The notes under the pieces are model-generated. The model searched no databases. It was not told the origin of the DNA and saw nothing but the letters and a program-made list of their open reading frames with translations. Shown one piece after another: positions 1-9,197 of a stretch of DNA of 64,000 nt. Every line of letters begins with the position of its first letter. Within the stretch, counting starts at the first letter, position 1. The stretch spans positions 7,725-71,724 of the forward strand of contig JBBRQU010000020.1 in assembly GCA_038225855.1 (NCBI GenBank). Direction: 5' to 3'. The position numbers were made by a program, and so were the translations under genes. This DNA comes from CAHJXF01 sp038225855 (GTDB taxonomy: Bacteria; Pseudomonadota; Gammaproteobacteria; Burkholderiales; Burkholderiaceae_D).

Positions 1-678
1 AATGTCGCCGAGCCCCTCATCACACTGTTCGCATTCGGCTACGGCCTCGGCTCGCTACTCGCGCCGATCGACGGCGTGCGCTACATCGTGTTTCTCGCGT
101 CGGGCTCGATCTGTATGAATGCGTTCAATGCCGCGACCTTCGAGTCGCTCTACTCTGCGTTCACGCGCATGCACGTGCAAAAGAGCTGGGAGGCGATGAT
201 GAACGCGCCGCTGTCTCTCGACGATGTGCTTGCCGCCGAGCTGATCTGGGCTGCGACCAAGAGCGTCTTCACCGGCATCGCGATCCTGCTGGTGATCTTC
301 GCGCTCGGGCTTTCGCGCGAATGGTCGATGCTGCTCGTGTTGCCGCTGCTGCTCCTGATCGGGCTGACCGCTGCCGCACTCGGGCTCGTCGTCAATGCCT
401 ACGCGAAGAACTACGATTTCTTCACCTATTACTTCACGATCGTCGTCACGCCGATGTGGTTTCTGTCGGGCGTGTTCTTTCCGTTCACGCAACTGCCGCC
501 GTGGGTTCAGGCGTTCGCGCAATGGTTGCCCCTGTCGGCGGCGGTGGACATCGTGAGGCCGCTCGTCCTCGGACGCGTACCCGACAAGCCGCTCTTCGAT
601 CTCGCGATCCTGATTGCGTATTGCGTGGTGGGTTTCTGGCTCGCGGTCGTCGTCACGCGCCGGCGGCTCTTGAAATGA
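1..678 (+). CDS. ABC-2 type transporter permease, NodJ-like (3' part only)
   Basis: This is the C-terminal 225 residues of an inner-membrane permease; the reading frame is open to the left edge, so the start lies outside the window. It shows at least five hydrophobic segments separated by short loops, and the pattern 'VTPMWFLSGVFFPFTQLP' followed by a proline-rich turn is typical of ABC-2 permeases of the NodJ/export family. Such permeases pair with a NodI-like ATPase, which would be expected just upstream. The exported substrate cannot be told from this fragment. The family assignment is good; the NodJ name is only a similarity label. Confidence 0.8.
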   Translation, partial: NVAEPLITLFAFGYGLGSLLAPIDGVRYIVFLASGSICMNAFNAATFESLYSAFTRMHVQKSWEAMMNAPLSLDDVLAAELIWAATKSVFTGIAILLVIFALGLSREWSMLLVLPLLLLIGLTAAALGLVVNAYAKNYDFFTYYFTIVVTPMWFLSGVFFPFTQLPPWVQAFAQWLPLSAAVDIVRPLVLGRVPDKPLFDLAILIAYCVVGFWLAVVVTRRRLLK

Positions 679-725
679 CCGCCGAACGCCGTTCGTAATG
701 AAGCGCTGCGAACCACGACCAAACC

Positions 726-1085
726 ATGAGCCACGAAGTGATTCTCGATGCAGTTTTCATTTACACGACCGTAGCCGATCACGATGCAGCGAACCGACTT
801 GCCGAGTTGCTGGTCGAACAGCACCTGGCTGCTTGCGTGCACATTGTTCCCGGTATCAAGTCGGTCTATCGTTGGCAGGGCACAGTGCAACGCGACGACG
901 AAGTGCAACTCGTGATCAAGTCCGAGGCTGGTCGCTTCGAGGCGATTGAAACGCTGCTGCGCGAGCATCATCCCTATAAACTCCCGGAGATCGTCGCGGT
1001 GCGCGTCGATCGCGGCTCGCGGCAGTATCTCGACTGGATCGCGAACGTGACTTCACCGAATGCCCGCGAAGAAATCAACCGATGA
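726..1085 (+). CDS. cutA: Divalent-cation tolerance protein CutA
   Basis: The 119-residue product is the normal CutA length. CutA is a small trimeric cytosolic protein with a ferredoxin-like fold linked to copper tolerance, though its exact role is unsettled. Diagnostic features are the N-terminal strand ending in YTTV, the 'LAACVHIVPGIKSVYRW' segment and the 'HPYKLPEIVA' motif. The stop codon overlaps the start of dsbD in an ATGA arrangement (1082-1085), so the two genes are translationally coupled. The cutA-dsbD pairing is common in proteobacteria and fits a shared link to metal and thiol handling. Confidence 0.95.
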   Translation: MSHEVILDAVFIYTTVADHDAANRLAELLVEQHLAACVHIVPGIKSVYRWQGTVQRDDEVQLVIKSEAGRFEAIETLLREHHPYKLPEIVAVRVDRGSRQYLDWIANVTSPNAREEINR

Positions 1086-3031
1086 AAACCGTGTCCTCCA
1101 TCGAATCCATCGCAGCGCGTGTGCTGCGCGCAGTGATTGCACTGGCCGTGTTCTCGCTGGCGTTCGCGACCGGTCCGGCACGCGCGGTTTTCCTCGAACC
1201 CGAGCAGGCTTTTCCGTTCAGCGCGCGCGCGATCGACGCGCAGACCATCGAAGTCAAGTACGGCATTGCCGACGGCTACTACCTCTATCGCGAGCGCTTC
1301 AAGTTCGCGCTCGACCCCGCGAGCTCGGGCGGCGCGACGCTCGGCGAGCCGGTGCTGCCCAAGGGCGAGATCAAGTTCGACGAAACTTTCGGGAAGAATG
1401 TCGAACACTATCGGCATGAAGTCGCAGTCCGGATTCCCGTGCAGGGCGCGACCGGGCCGGTGACCTTGCTGTCGACTTCGCAAGGTTGCGCCGACGCGGG
1501 GCTCTGTTATCCGCCGCAGCAGGCGCGCGCGGTGTTGATCGTTGCCGCCGCGGCGAGCGGGCCATCGAATCCAGTCGCGGGTGCGCGCACCGATACATCG
1601 TCGACGGCCGCGAACTCGGGCACAAATTCATCGACCCCACTCGACGATTCATCGCGCATAGCGCGCACGTTGAAGAGCGGCAATCTGGGATGGATCGCAT
1701 TGCTCTTCGTCGGTCTCGGCTTGTTGCTCGCGTTCACGCCTTGCGTGTTGCCGATGCTGCCTATCCTGTCATCGATCATCGTCGGGCAGGCGAATACGCC
1801 AACGACCCGGGGCGCGGGCTTAGTTCTCGCGCTGGCCTACTCGCTCGGTCTTGCGCTGGTGTACACCCTGCTCGGCATCGCGGCGGGTCTCGTCGGTGAA
1901 GGACTCGCCGCGATGCTGCAAACCCCGATCGTGCTCGGCGTCTTCGCGCTGCTGCTCGTCGTGTTGTCGCTGTCGATGTTCGGCTTCTACGAATTGCAGG
2001 TTCCTGCGAGCGTGCAGGCGAAGCTTGCGCAATGGTCGGGAGGTTTTGGCGCCGTGAGGCAGACGGCGCGCGCGGATGGATCGCGGCGCGTGGGCGCGGG
2101 CCGGCTCGCGGGCGTGTTCGCGATGGGCGCGATCTCGGCATTGATCGTCGGACCGTGCATCGCCGCGCCGCTCGCGGGCACCCTGCTCTATATCTCGCAG
2201 ACCCGTGACGTGTTGATCGGTGGCCTCGCGCTGTTCTCGCTCGCGGCCGGCATGAGCGTGCCGCTGCTCTTGATCGGTCTGTCGGCCGGATCGCTGTTGC
2301 CGCGCGCAGGCGTGTGGATGGAAACCGTCAAGCAATTCTTCGGCGTGCTGCTGCTCGCCGTCGCGTTGTGGATGATCACGCCTATCGTGCCGTCGTGGCT
2401 GATCATGCTCGGATGGGCGGTGCTTGCGATCGTCAGTGCGATGTATCTGCGCGTGTTCGATGCGCTTGCTCCCGATGCGCGCGGTGTCATGCGTCTGGGC
2501 AAAGGTCTCGGCGCGTTGTTGTTGCTCGCCGGAGCAGTCGAGTTCGTCGGTCTGGCGACCGGCGGGCGGGATGTGCTGCAACCGCTTGCGCATCTCGAGC
2601 GCACGACAGCCGGCAACAGCGAGGGGCCGACTGCGAGCGCGGGTCCGCGCTTCGAGATCGTCAAGAGTTCCGCAGAACTCGACCGCCGGATTGCTTCAGC
2701 GGGCCGGCCGGTGATGCTCGACTTCTATGCCGACTGGTGCGTGTCGTGCAAGGAGATGGAGCGCTACACCTACACCGATGCGCGCGTGGCTTCACGCATG
2801 CAGGGCTTTTTGCTGCTCAAGGCCGATGTGACTGCGAACGACGCCGACGATCGCGCGATGTTGAAGCGCTTTCATCTCTTCGGCCCGCCCGGCATCGTGT
2901 TCTTCGATCGCGACGGCAAGATGATTGCGGATTCCGCGGTGATCGGCTTTCAGGATGCCGACCGCTTTCTTCAAAGTCTCGCGCGCGTTGGCGATGTGCC
3001 CGCGCTCGCGCCTCAGGCGGCGATGCGGTGA
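1082..3031 (+). CDS. dsbD: Thiol:disulfide interchange protein DsbD
   Basis: DsbD carries electrons from cytosolic thioredoxin across the inner membrane to periplasmic thiol proteins such as DsbC and cytochrome c maturation factors. The 649-residue protein has all three domains. After a signal peptide comes an N-terminal periplasmic domain with the GCADAGLCYPP cysteine pair (about residues 135-141). The central eight-helix domain has cysteines in TPCVLPMLP (about 219) and VGPCIAAPL (about 358). The C-terminal thioredoxin domain has the active site WCVSCKEME (about 552-556). It overlaps the end of cutA, and its own 3' end overlaps the convergent moeB by 19 bases. Confidence 0.97.
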   Translation: MKTVSSIESIAARVLRAVIALAVFSLAFATGPARAVFLEPEQAFPFSARAIDAQTIEVKYGIADGYYLYRERFKFALDPASSGGATLGEPVLPKGEIKFDETFGKNVEHYRHEVAVRIPVQGATGPVTLLSTSQGCADAGLCYPPQQARAVLIVAAAASGPSNPVAGARTDTSSTAANSGTNSSTPLDDSSRIARTLKSGNLGWIALLFVGLGLLLAFTPCVLPMLPILSSIIVGQANTPTTRGAGLVLALAYSLGLALVYTLLGIAAGLVGEGLAAMLQTPIVLGVFALLLVVLSLSMFGFYELQVPASVQAKLAQWSGGFGAVRQTARADGSRRVGAGRLAGVFAMGAISALIVGPCIAAPLAGTLLYISQTRDVLIGGLALFSLAAGMSVPLLLIGLSAGSLLPRAGVWMETVKQFFGVLLLAVALWMITPIVPSWLIMLGWAVLAIVSAMYLRVFDALAPDARGVMRLGKGLGALLLLAGAVEFVGLATGGRDVLQPLAHLERTTAGNSEGPTASAGPRFEIVKSSAELDRRIASAGRPVMLDFYADWCVSCKEMERYTYTDARVASRMQGFLLLKADVTANDADDRAMLKRFHLFGPPGIVFFDRDGKMIADSAVIGFQDADRFLQSLARVGDVPALAPQAAMR

Positions 3032-3813
3032 GCGCGGCCACGGGTCGCATCGTCGCCGCAGATCGGGCAGCCCGGATCGCGTTCGAGTGCGATCGTCTGC
3101 CAATTCGTCGCGCGGGCATCGAACAGCAACAGTCGTCCCGATAACGACGGCAATCCGATGACGAGCTTGGCCGCTTCGGCGGCCTGCATCGCGCCGACGA
3201 TCCCGGTCAAGGGCGCGAACACGCCCATCGTCGAACACGGCACGTCTTCGACTTCATCGCTCTCGGGAAAGAGGCAGGCATAGCATGGCGAAAGCGATTG
3301 CAGTGGGGAGGATTGCGCGCTCCGCAGGTCGAAGCTCGCAATCTGGCCGTCGAAGCGAATCGCCGCGCCCGATACGAGCGGCTTGCCGGCGACCACGCAA
3401 GCGCGATTGACCGCGTGGCGCGTCGCGAAGTTGTCGCTGCAATCGAGCACCACGTCGGCCTCGTCGACAAGCGCAAGCAGGCGTTCGCCTGCGACGCGCT
3501 CATGCACGGCACGCACCTCGACATCGGGATTGAGCCGCTCTAACGCGCTCTTGCCCGATGCAACCTTCGCAAGCCCGACGTCGGGTGTGCCGTGCAGGAT
3601 TTGCCGTTGCAGGTTTGTGAGATCGACCTTGTCATCGTCGACCAGCGTCAACGTGCCGATGCCGCTCACGGCCAGATAGATCGCCGCCGGCGAGCCGAGG
3701 CCACCCGCGCCGATCACGAGCGCCTGCGCGCTTCGCAACTTCTCCTGACCCTCGATGCCGATGTCGTCGAGAAGAATGTGACGCGAGTAGCGCAGCAGTT
3801 GCTGGTCGTTCAT
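3013..3813 (-). CDS. moeB: ThiF/MoeB family adenylyltransferase
   Basis: This 266-residue E1-like enzyme adenylates the C-terminal glycine of a small sulfur-carrier protein (MoaD for molybdopterin or ThiS for thiamine). The nucleotide-binding motif GAGGLGSPAAIYLA, the following LVDDDKVDLTNLQRQILH and the two zinc-binding pairs CYAC and CPIC are all visible. The chosen start begins MNDQQLLRYSRHIL, the conserved N-terminus of the family; upstream in-frame codons are not conserved in character. It lies downstream of ctpA, separated by a terminator. MoeB and ThiF cannot be separated by sequence alone here. Confidence 0.92.
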   Translation of the reverse strand: MNDQQLLRYSRHILLDDIGIEGQEKLRSAQALVIGAGGLGSPAAIYLAVSGIGTLTLVDDDKVDLTNLQRQILHGTPDVGLAKVASGKSALERLNPDVEVRAVHERVAGERLLALVDEADVVLDCSDNFATRHAVNRACVVAGKPLVSGAAIRFDGQIASFDLRSAQSSPLQSLSPCYACLFPESDEVEDVPCSTMGVFAPLTGIVGAMQAAEAAKLVIGLPSLSGRLLLFDARATNWQTIALERDPGCPICGDDATRGRAHRIAA

Positions 3814-3850
3814 GGTTCGCCCGTGAGCCATCGCGCATCGTGGAGGGCCC

Positions 3851-3889
3851 AAAAAAAAAGCCGCCGATCGTCACTTCGACCAGCGGCTC
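3851..3889 (-). terminator. Intrinsic terminator of ctpA
   Basis: Read on the minus strand, a GC-rich stem (AGCCGCTGGTCG against CGATCGGCGGCT, one mismatch, six-base loop) runs into nine T residues. It sits 17 bases after the ctpA stop and before moeB. Confidence 0.8.
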
Positions 3890-3905
3890 GACATCCCTGG
3901 CCTTT

Positions 3906-5438
3906 TCAAGGCTTGGTCGATGTCGTCGTCGGCTCTACGCTCTTGGTCGCGGATGGGTTCGCGTCCTTCAACTTGGCATCGACCTGCTCACGATTGAGAG
4001 CGGCCGTCATGCTCTTGGTCTCGACCGGCTCGCCCTTGAGCAGGTGCAGCGCCTGCTGCATCTGGTAGTCGTCCTTCGAGCCGAACTCGATCGGCTTCTT
4101 GAGCGCGGCGGCACGACGTTCGTCTTCGGCCTTGCGCTCTTCGGGGGACAACCCCTCCCTGCGTGCGGCTTCGTTCGCGGCCACGACTGCGGCCACGTCG
4201 GTCGTATTGTTCAGATGACGATCGAGGTCGGCCTCACGCGGGAAAGCGAAGATGTTGCCCTGCGCCGTATCGTCGACCACGTAGTCGGGGACGATGCCGG
4301 TCGCCTGGATCGAGCGGCCGCTGGGCGTGTAGTAGCGCGAGATGGTCAGCTTGATGCCGGTCTTGCGATCCGGCGGCAACGGCAGGATGGTCTGCACCGA
4401 ACCCTTGCCGAAGGTCGTCGTGCCCAGCACCTTGGCGCGCTTGTAGTCCTGCAATGCGCCAGCGACGATCTCGGACGCCGAAGCCGAACCGCCGTTGACG
4501 AGCACCACCAACGGCACGTCGTGCACGGCCTGCGGCAAATCGCGCAACAGATCCGCGCCGCCGCGCTGATACTCGTCGCGCGTGGCAGTGAACTTGCCCT
4601 GCGCTTCCTGGATTTGACCCTTGGTGGACACGACCAGGCTGTCCTTCGGAAGGAAGGCCGCCGACACGCCAATCGCGCCGGGCAACACGCCGCCCGGGTT
4701 GTTGCGCAGGTCGAGCACCAGACCCTTGAGCGGACCGGCTTTGTAGAGCTCCTCGAGCTTGGAAGCGAGATCGGCGACCGTCGGATCCTGGAACTGCGAG
4801 ACGCGCACGTAGCCGTAGCCCGGCTCGACGATCTTCGCGCGCACGCTTTGAACCTTGATCTCTTCACGGATCAGCGGCACGACGATGGGCGTCGAGACAT
4901 CTTTACGCGCGATCGTCAGCGTGACCTTGGTGCCGGGTTCGCCGCGCAGCTTCGTGACGGCTTCGTTGAGCTTCAATCCCTTCACGTTCTTGTCGTCGAT
5001 CTTGACGATCAAATCGCCCGTCTTGATGCCTGCACGAAATGCCGGCGTGCCTTCGATCGGCGAGATCACCTTGATGTAGCCCGAGCCGTCATCGGTGCCG
5101 TCTTCGCGGCCGACCTCGATGCCCAGGCCGCCGAAACGTCCCACCGTCGCCTCGCGCAATTCCTTGAAGGCCTTTTCGTCGAGATACGCCGAGTGCGGGT
5201 CGAGGCCCGACACCATGCCGTTGATGGCTTCGGTGATCAGCTTCTTGTCGTCGACCGGCTCGACGTAACTGGTCTTGATCGCACCGAATACGTCGGTGAA
5301 CTGACGGATCTCGTCGATCGGCAGCGGTGATCGCGCGTCCGATGCGCGCTGCGCGGTCGCCGTGATGCCGAGCGACAACAACACGCCAGCCAGCACGCCG
5401 GTGGAGATCAGGCCGATGTTCTTCAGGGATTTGCGCAT
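3906..5438 (-). CDS. ctpA: C-terminal processing peptidase, S41 family
   Basis: This is a 510-residue periplasmic serine protease that trims or degrades envelope proteins. It has an N-terminal membrane or signal segment (residues 8-28), a PDZ domain near residues 95-170 containing a GLGIEVG carboxylate-binding loop, and an S41 catalytic domain. The catalytic serine lies in GGSASASEI and the general-base lysine in TTFGKGSVQT. The C-terminal 70 residues are charged and low in complexity. It follows gpmA and envC on the same strand after a 232-base gap. In other proteobacteria Ctp enzymes control peptidoglycan hydrolases, which fits its place next to envC. Confidence 0.95.
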   Translation of the reverse strand: MRKSLKNIGLISTGVLAGVLLSLGITATAQRASDARSPLPIDEIRQFTDVFGAIKTSYVEPVDDKKLITEAINGMVSGLDPHSAYLDEKAFKELREATVGRFGGLGIEVGREDGTDDGSGYIKVISPIEGTPAFRAGIKTGDLIVKIDDKNVKGLKLNEAVTKLRGEPGTKVTLTIARKDVSTPIVVPLIREEIKVQSVRAKIVEPGYGYVRVSQFQDPTVADLASKLEELYKAGPLKGLVLDLRNNPGGVLPGAIGVSAAFLPKDSLVVSTKGQIQEAQGKFTATRDEYQRGGADLLRDLPQAVHDVPLVVLVNGGSASASEIVAGALQDYKRAKVLGTTTFGKGSVQTILPLPPDRKTGIKLTISRYYTPSGRSIQATGIVPDYVVDDTAQGNIFAFPREADLDRHLNNTTDVAAVVAANEAARREGLSPEERKAEDERRAAALKKPIEFGSKDDYQMQQALHLLKGEPVETKSMTAALNREQVDAKLKDANPSATKSVEPTTTSTKP

Positions 5439-5670
5439 GGAACTCTTCTCGAATGACGATACAACATGGACAGGAACCGGGTACGCCTGAAGACAACAAG
5501 AACGGCGTTGCTAAACTGTAGTCGCTCGATGCTCAAGAACATGACATCGATCATGCGACATATCGTGCTGCCTATGGATTCGACAATGCAGCAATCGTGC
5601 CGAGGATCAGATTTTTGTGACAGATACCGCGTCCCGCACAGTCAAATACGAGCCGGCGCTCCTGCAGGAT

Positions 5671-7074
5671 TCAACGCACCCCGACCCATCCCATCGGATC
5701 GAACGGCCTGCCGCGAAAACGGAGCTCAAAGTATAGACCGGTCTGGTCGTCCCCACTGCTGTTGCCCGACAGTGAAAGCACGTCGCCGGCCTTGACGGCA
5801 TCGCCCACGTGCCTGAGCAGGGTTTCATTGCTGCCGTAGATCGACAGGTACTGGTCGCCGTGATCGACGATCAACAGGTTGCCGAAGCCGCGCAGATAGT
5901 CGGCGAATACCACCCGGCCCGCGGCCACCGCGCGCACTTCGGCGTTCGCGTCGGTCCTGATGAATATGCCCTTCCACGACGCGCCGCCGTCTCCGCGCGG
6001 CGTACCGAAGCGCGCGATCAGCGAGCCGCGCGCCGGCAGCCGCAAACGGCCGCGCTGCTGCGCGAACTCGCCGTTGACGACGGACGCATCGGGCACGACA
6101 TCGACACGCGTCGGCGGCGCTTCTTCGCGCGTGCGCGATGGCGATCCGCGAGACCCGCTCTTCTTTCGCGCCGCGGCCGCGGCTTGCGCGTTGAGCTCTT
6201 CGGCATGGCGCTTCGCGGCTTCGCGACGCGCACGCTCCTCTACGGCTCGGCGATCGATTTCGCGTTGCAGTTGTTCGACGACCCGCGACAGACGCTGTTC
6301 GCCGGCTTCGAGCACGCTCGCCGATTTGCGCTGCTCGACCAGCTTTTGCGAGAGCTTCGTGAGCGCATTTTTATGTGTGCTCCGATCGCCGACGAGCGAC
6401 TCGCGTGCGGATTTCTGCGCAGCGGCCTCCTCGGCGAGGGCGCGATTCTCGGCATCGGCATGCTGCTTTTGTTGCTGCAGTTCCGACACGCGGCCGCGCA
6501 GCGCAACGACCTGGGCAACCTCGGCACGCGCGATGAAGCCGAGGTAGACCTCGTTCAGCATCACGCTGCTCGGATCGCGGCCGGTCAGATAGAGCTTCAT
6601 CGAATCCTGGTCCGCATTGGCGAGCAGTGCAGTCGCCGTGCGCGCGAGTTCGGTCTGTCGTTCGGCGATCTCGCTCTCGTAGGTGGACCGCTGCTTGTCG
6701 AGATCCACGATGCGCTGTTGCATACCGTGCTGCCGCTCGGCAAGTTGCATGAGGCGCGTATCGACGTCGGCGAGCGCGCGTTCGGCGCGCGCCAATGCGG
6801 CCGCAGTGCCCGCGCGCGACTTCTCGCCCGCACCGATTTCTTTCTTCAGCATCGCGATGCGCTCGACCAGTCGCTCGCGCTCGGCGCTCTGGCGCGCCTG
6901 CGCCTGACGCGGATCTTCGGCTTTCGTCGACTTCGGTGCTTGCTTGCGTTCAGTCGCCGACCTCGCATTGTTCTTCGTCGCTGCGTCTGAAGGTCCGCAC
7001 GCGAACCCATAGATCACAAGCGCACAGAAAAGCTCGAGCGCAAGGCGGCCCTGCGCGCAAGTCGGCGCGATCAC
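5671..7074 (-). CDS. envC: EnvC-like M23/LytM-domain murein hydrolase activator
   Basis: This 467-residue periplasmic protein has a signal segment, a long coiled-coil region (about residues 45-290) rich in E, R, Q and A, and a C-terminal LytM domain (about 355-465) ending FELRFRGRPFDPMGWVGV. EnvC proteins activate cell-separation amidases through the FtsEX complex and are usually catalytically dead. Consistent with this, the position normally holding His in the 'YGHN' motif is Ser here (LSIYGSNETLL). Translation starts at a GTG that overlaps the gpmA stop (GTGA), so the two are coupled. Compare the FtsX gene at 32.5 kb, which has no ftsE beside it. Confidence 0.9.
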   Translation of the reverse strand: MIAPTCAQGRLALELFCALVIYGFACGPSDAATKNNARSATERKQAPKSTKAEDPRQAQARQSAERERLVERIAMLKKEIGAGEKSRAGTAAALARAERALADVDTRLMQLAERQHGMQQRIVDLDKQRSTYESEIAERQTELARTATALLANADQDSMKLYLTGRDPSSVMLNEVYLGFIARAEVAQVVALRGRVSELQQQKQHADAENRALAEEAAAQKSARESLVGDRSTHKNALTKLSQKLVEQRKSASVLEAGEQRLSRVVEQLQREIDRRAVEERARREAAKRHAEELNAQAAAAARKKSGSRGSPSRTREEAPPTRVDVVPDASVVNGEFAQQRGRLRLPARGSLIARFGTPRGDGGASWKGIFIRTDANAEVRAVAAGRVVFADYLRGFGNLLIVDHGDQYLSIYGSNETLLRHVGDAVKAGDVLSLSGNSSGDDQTGLYFELRFRGRPFDPMGWVGVR

Positions 7075-7826
7075 ACCGCAGTCTTCGCCTTGCCTTGCGA
7101 AGCGACAGCCGCCATCGCCCTTTCGATCTCGGCCGCGTCGCCGAGGTAGCGACTGCCGATCGGCTTCAACTCGGAGTCGAGCTCATAGACGAGTGGTCGG
7201 CCGGTCGGCACGTTGAGGCCGACGATGTCGTCGTCGCCGATCGCGTCCAGATGCTTGATCAGTGCGCGCAGCGAATTACCGTGCGCGGTCACGAGTACGC
7301 GCCGGCCGCTTCGAATTGCAGGCGCGATGCTGTCGTTCCAGAAAGGCAGCACGCGCGCGACCGTGTCCTTCAGGCATTCGGTCAAGGGGATCTGGTCGCG
7401 CCTCAAGCCCGCGTAGCGCGGATCGGAGAAGCTCGCACGCGCGTCGTCGGGATCGAGTGCCGGCGGCGGCGTGTCGTAGCTGCGTCGCCAGATCAACACT
7501 TGCTCGTCGCCGTATTGCGCGGCGGTCTCGGCCTTGTCGAGTCCCTGCAACGCGCCATAGTGACGCTCGTTCAGGCGCCACGATGGCGCAATCGGAATCC
7601 ACAGGCGATCCATCTCGTCGAGCGCGATCCAGAGCGTGCGAATGGCGCGCTTCAACACCGACGTGTAGGCCAGATCGAAATCGAAACCCTGCGCCTTCAG
7701 AAGACGGCCGGCTTCGCGCGCTTCGGCGCGTCCTTGCTCGGTCAAGTCCACGTCGGTCCAGCCGGTGAAACGATTCTCGCGATTCCAGGTCGATTCACCG
7801 TGGCGCAAAAGGACGAGTGTGTGCAT
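7071..7826 (-). CDS. gpmA: 2,3-bisphosphoglycerate-dependent phosphoglycerate mutase
   Basis: The enzyme interconverts 3- and 2-phosphoglycerate in glycolysis and gluconeogenesis. The 251-residue protein has the phosphohistidine motif LVLLRHGESTWN at the N-terminus, the ERHYGALQGLDK segment and the second histidine motif VTAHGNSLRALIKH, all at canonical spacing for the cofactor-dependent family. It is the first gene of the minus-strand group gpmA-envC, with ctpA further downstream. This is a conserved neighbourhood in Burkholderiales even though the functions are unrelated. Confidence 0.97.
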   Translation of the reverse strand: MHTLVLLRHGESTWNRENRFTGWTDVDLTEQGRAEAREAGRLLKAQGFDFDLAYTSVLKRAIRTLWIALDEMDRLWIPIAPSWRLNERHYGALQGLDKAETAAQYGDEQVLIWRRSYDTPPPALDPDDARASFSDPRYAGLRRDQIPLTECLKDTVARVLPFWNDSIAPAIRSGRRVLVTAHGNSLRALIKHLDAIGDDDIVGLNVPTGRPLVYELDSELKPIGSRYLGDAAEIERAMAAVASQGKAKTAV

Positions 7827-8124
7827 GGTCGTATCGATCGATCGTCGCCGCCGACGATGCGTAAGAGAAAGGGGAGCGCCGCAAGCTCGTCATGAGGGGG
7901 AACGCTAGTGTCGGCGATATTTTATAATGCGCGACCGATACACCCGTCGACGCCTGTTGCTCCAGGCTGCTTCGCTCGACGCATTGCACTCGTACTGCAC
8001 TCGAACACGAAGCAGACTCGAACTGATCGAGTTCGCGTACCTGCCCGCACACTGCGCCGGACAAAGACGCAATCTGCCCCGATTACTCACGGCCCATGCA
8101 TCAAGCCGAACCTATTGCGATCTC
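7827..8124. other. Divergent intergenic region gpmA / rhodanese
   Basis: This stretch of 298 bases lies between the divergent gpmA and rhodanese genes. A TATAAT hexamer at 7923-7928 on the plus strand is a candidate -10 element for the rhodanese-grxC-secB group, but I see no convincing -35 at the right spacing. An in-frame extension of the rhodanese ORF upstream to 7927 is Arg/Leu-rich with no family resemblance and was not accepted as coding. Confidence 0.4.
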
Positions 8125-8808
8125 GTGAAATTCATCCTCGACAATCTCTATCTTTTTGCCATCGCGCTGGTCAGCGGCGGCATGCTGGTCTGGCCGCTGC
8201 TCAAGCGCGGCGGCGGCCACGCCGCCGTCAGTCCTCTCGAAGCCACGCAGCTCATCAATCGTCGCAATGCGATCGTGATCGACGTGCGCGACGAACAGGT
8301 TTTCGCCGGGGGATCGGTCACCGGCGCGCGCAACATCCCTTTCGCCACGCTCGAAGCGCGCATCGCGGAGCTGACGCGTTTCAAGGCGCGGCCGGCGATC
8401 GTCGTGTGCGAGAGCGGGCAGCAATCCACACGCGCTCTGGCCGTGCTCAAGGCGCAGGGGTTCGAAGAGACGCATTCGCTCGCGGGAGGGCTGTCCGCCT
8501 GGAAACAGGCCGGGCTTCCTCTCGTGCAATCGAATCGCGACCTCGGTCGGCCGACGCAAAAGGATGTCGGCAGGAATCGGGCAAGGAGCGGCGCGAAGAA
8601 GGAGGGCCGCGACGAGGCGCGCGCGTATGACAAGGCCAGGGCTGTCGCGAAAGCCGCGAGCCGTGGCGCGCCGCCGAGCGCATCGACACTGAACGGTCGT
8701 GCAGTGCTCGACGACACGAACGGGAAGTCCGACGCGGTAGTCGACCCCACGCGACTCGAACCCGCGAACGATGCATCGACGCCGGATCGCGTGAAGGAAG
8801 CCTCGTGA
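8125..8808 (+). CDS. Membrane-anchored rhodanese-like protein with a charged C-terminal tail
   Basis: The product has an N-terminal transmembrane anchor (FILDNLYLFAIALVSGGM) followed by a rhodanese domain (about residues 45-135) with the active-site loop VVCESGQQS. This YibN-like type often sits upstream of grxC and secB. A GTG start at 8125 gives the conserved VKFILDN N-terminus. Residues after about 135 form an unusual tail of some 90 residues, rich in Lys, Arg, Ala and Asp, that the compact YibN family normally lacks. A GTGA overlap couples it to grxC. Its sulfur acceptor is unknown. Confidence 0.85.
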   Translation: MKFILDNLYLFAIALVSGGMLVWPLLKRGGGHAAVSPLEATQLINRRNAIVIDVRDEQVFAGGSVTGARNIPFATLEARIAELTRFKARPAIVVCESGQQSTRALAVLKAQGFEETHSLAGGLSAWKQAGLPLVQSNRDLGRPTQKDVGRNRARSGAKKEGRDEARAYDKARAVAKAASRGAPPSASTLNGRAVLDDTNGKSDAVVDPTRLEPANDASTPDRVKEAS

Positions 8809-9098
8809 CTGCGGACGCAACCGCGGACACGATTACACACGTGCGCATGTACAGCACGGCGGTCTGCCCGTTTTGCGTGATGGCCGAAAGGCTGTTGCGC
8901 TCCAAGGGCGTCACCGAGATCGAGAAGGTGCGAATCGACCTTGACCCGGCTGCCCGAAACGACATGATGCAGCAGACCGGACGCCGTACCGTCCCGCAGA
9001 TCTACATCGGCGAGCGGCACGTCGGTGGTTACGATGATCTGGCCGCGCTCGATCGCGCAGGCCAACTGGTCCCGCTGCTCACTTCCGCCTCATCCTGA
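8805..9098 (+). CDS. grxC: Glutaredoxin 3
   Basis: This 97-residue glutaredoxin reduces disulfides with glutathione. The active site is STAVCPFCVMAERLL and the cis-proline and glutathione-binding region is RTVPQIYIGERHVGGYDD, both in the expected places. The GTG start overlaps the stop of the rhodanese gene. About ten extra residues precede the usual start of the fold. It precedes secB, as is typical in beta- and gammaproteobacteria. Confidence 0.96.
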   Translation: MTADATADTITHVRMYSTAVCPFCVMAERLLRSKGVTEIEKVRIDLDPAARNDMMQQTGRRTVPQIYIGERHVGGYDDLAALDRAGQLVPLLTSASS

Positions 9099-9197
9099 GG
9101 TCGCATTTTTCCGCAGGCGGCCCGAGCTCCCTGCAAGCTTGCTTGCATTCCGAATGAATCCACTCAAACCCGCAAGAACCGAACCTCACAAACCATC

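Noticed and set aside
5800..5860. Loss of the metal-binding His in the LytM domain (YGSN)
   Set aside because: EnvC proteins are expected to be catalytically inactive activators, so this is normal for the family.
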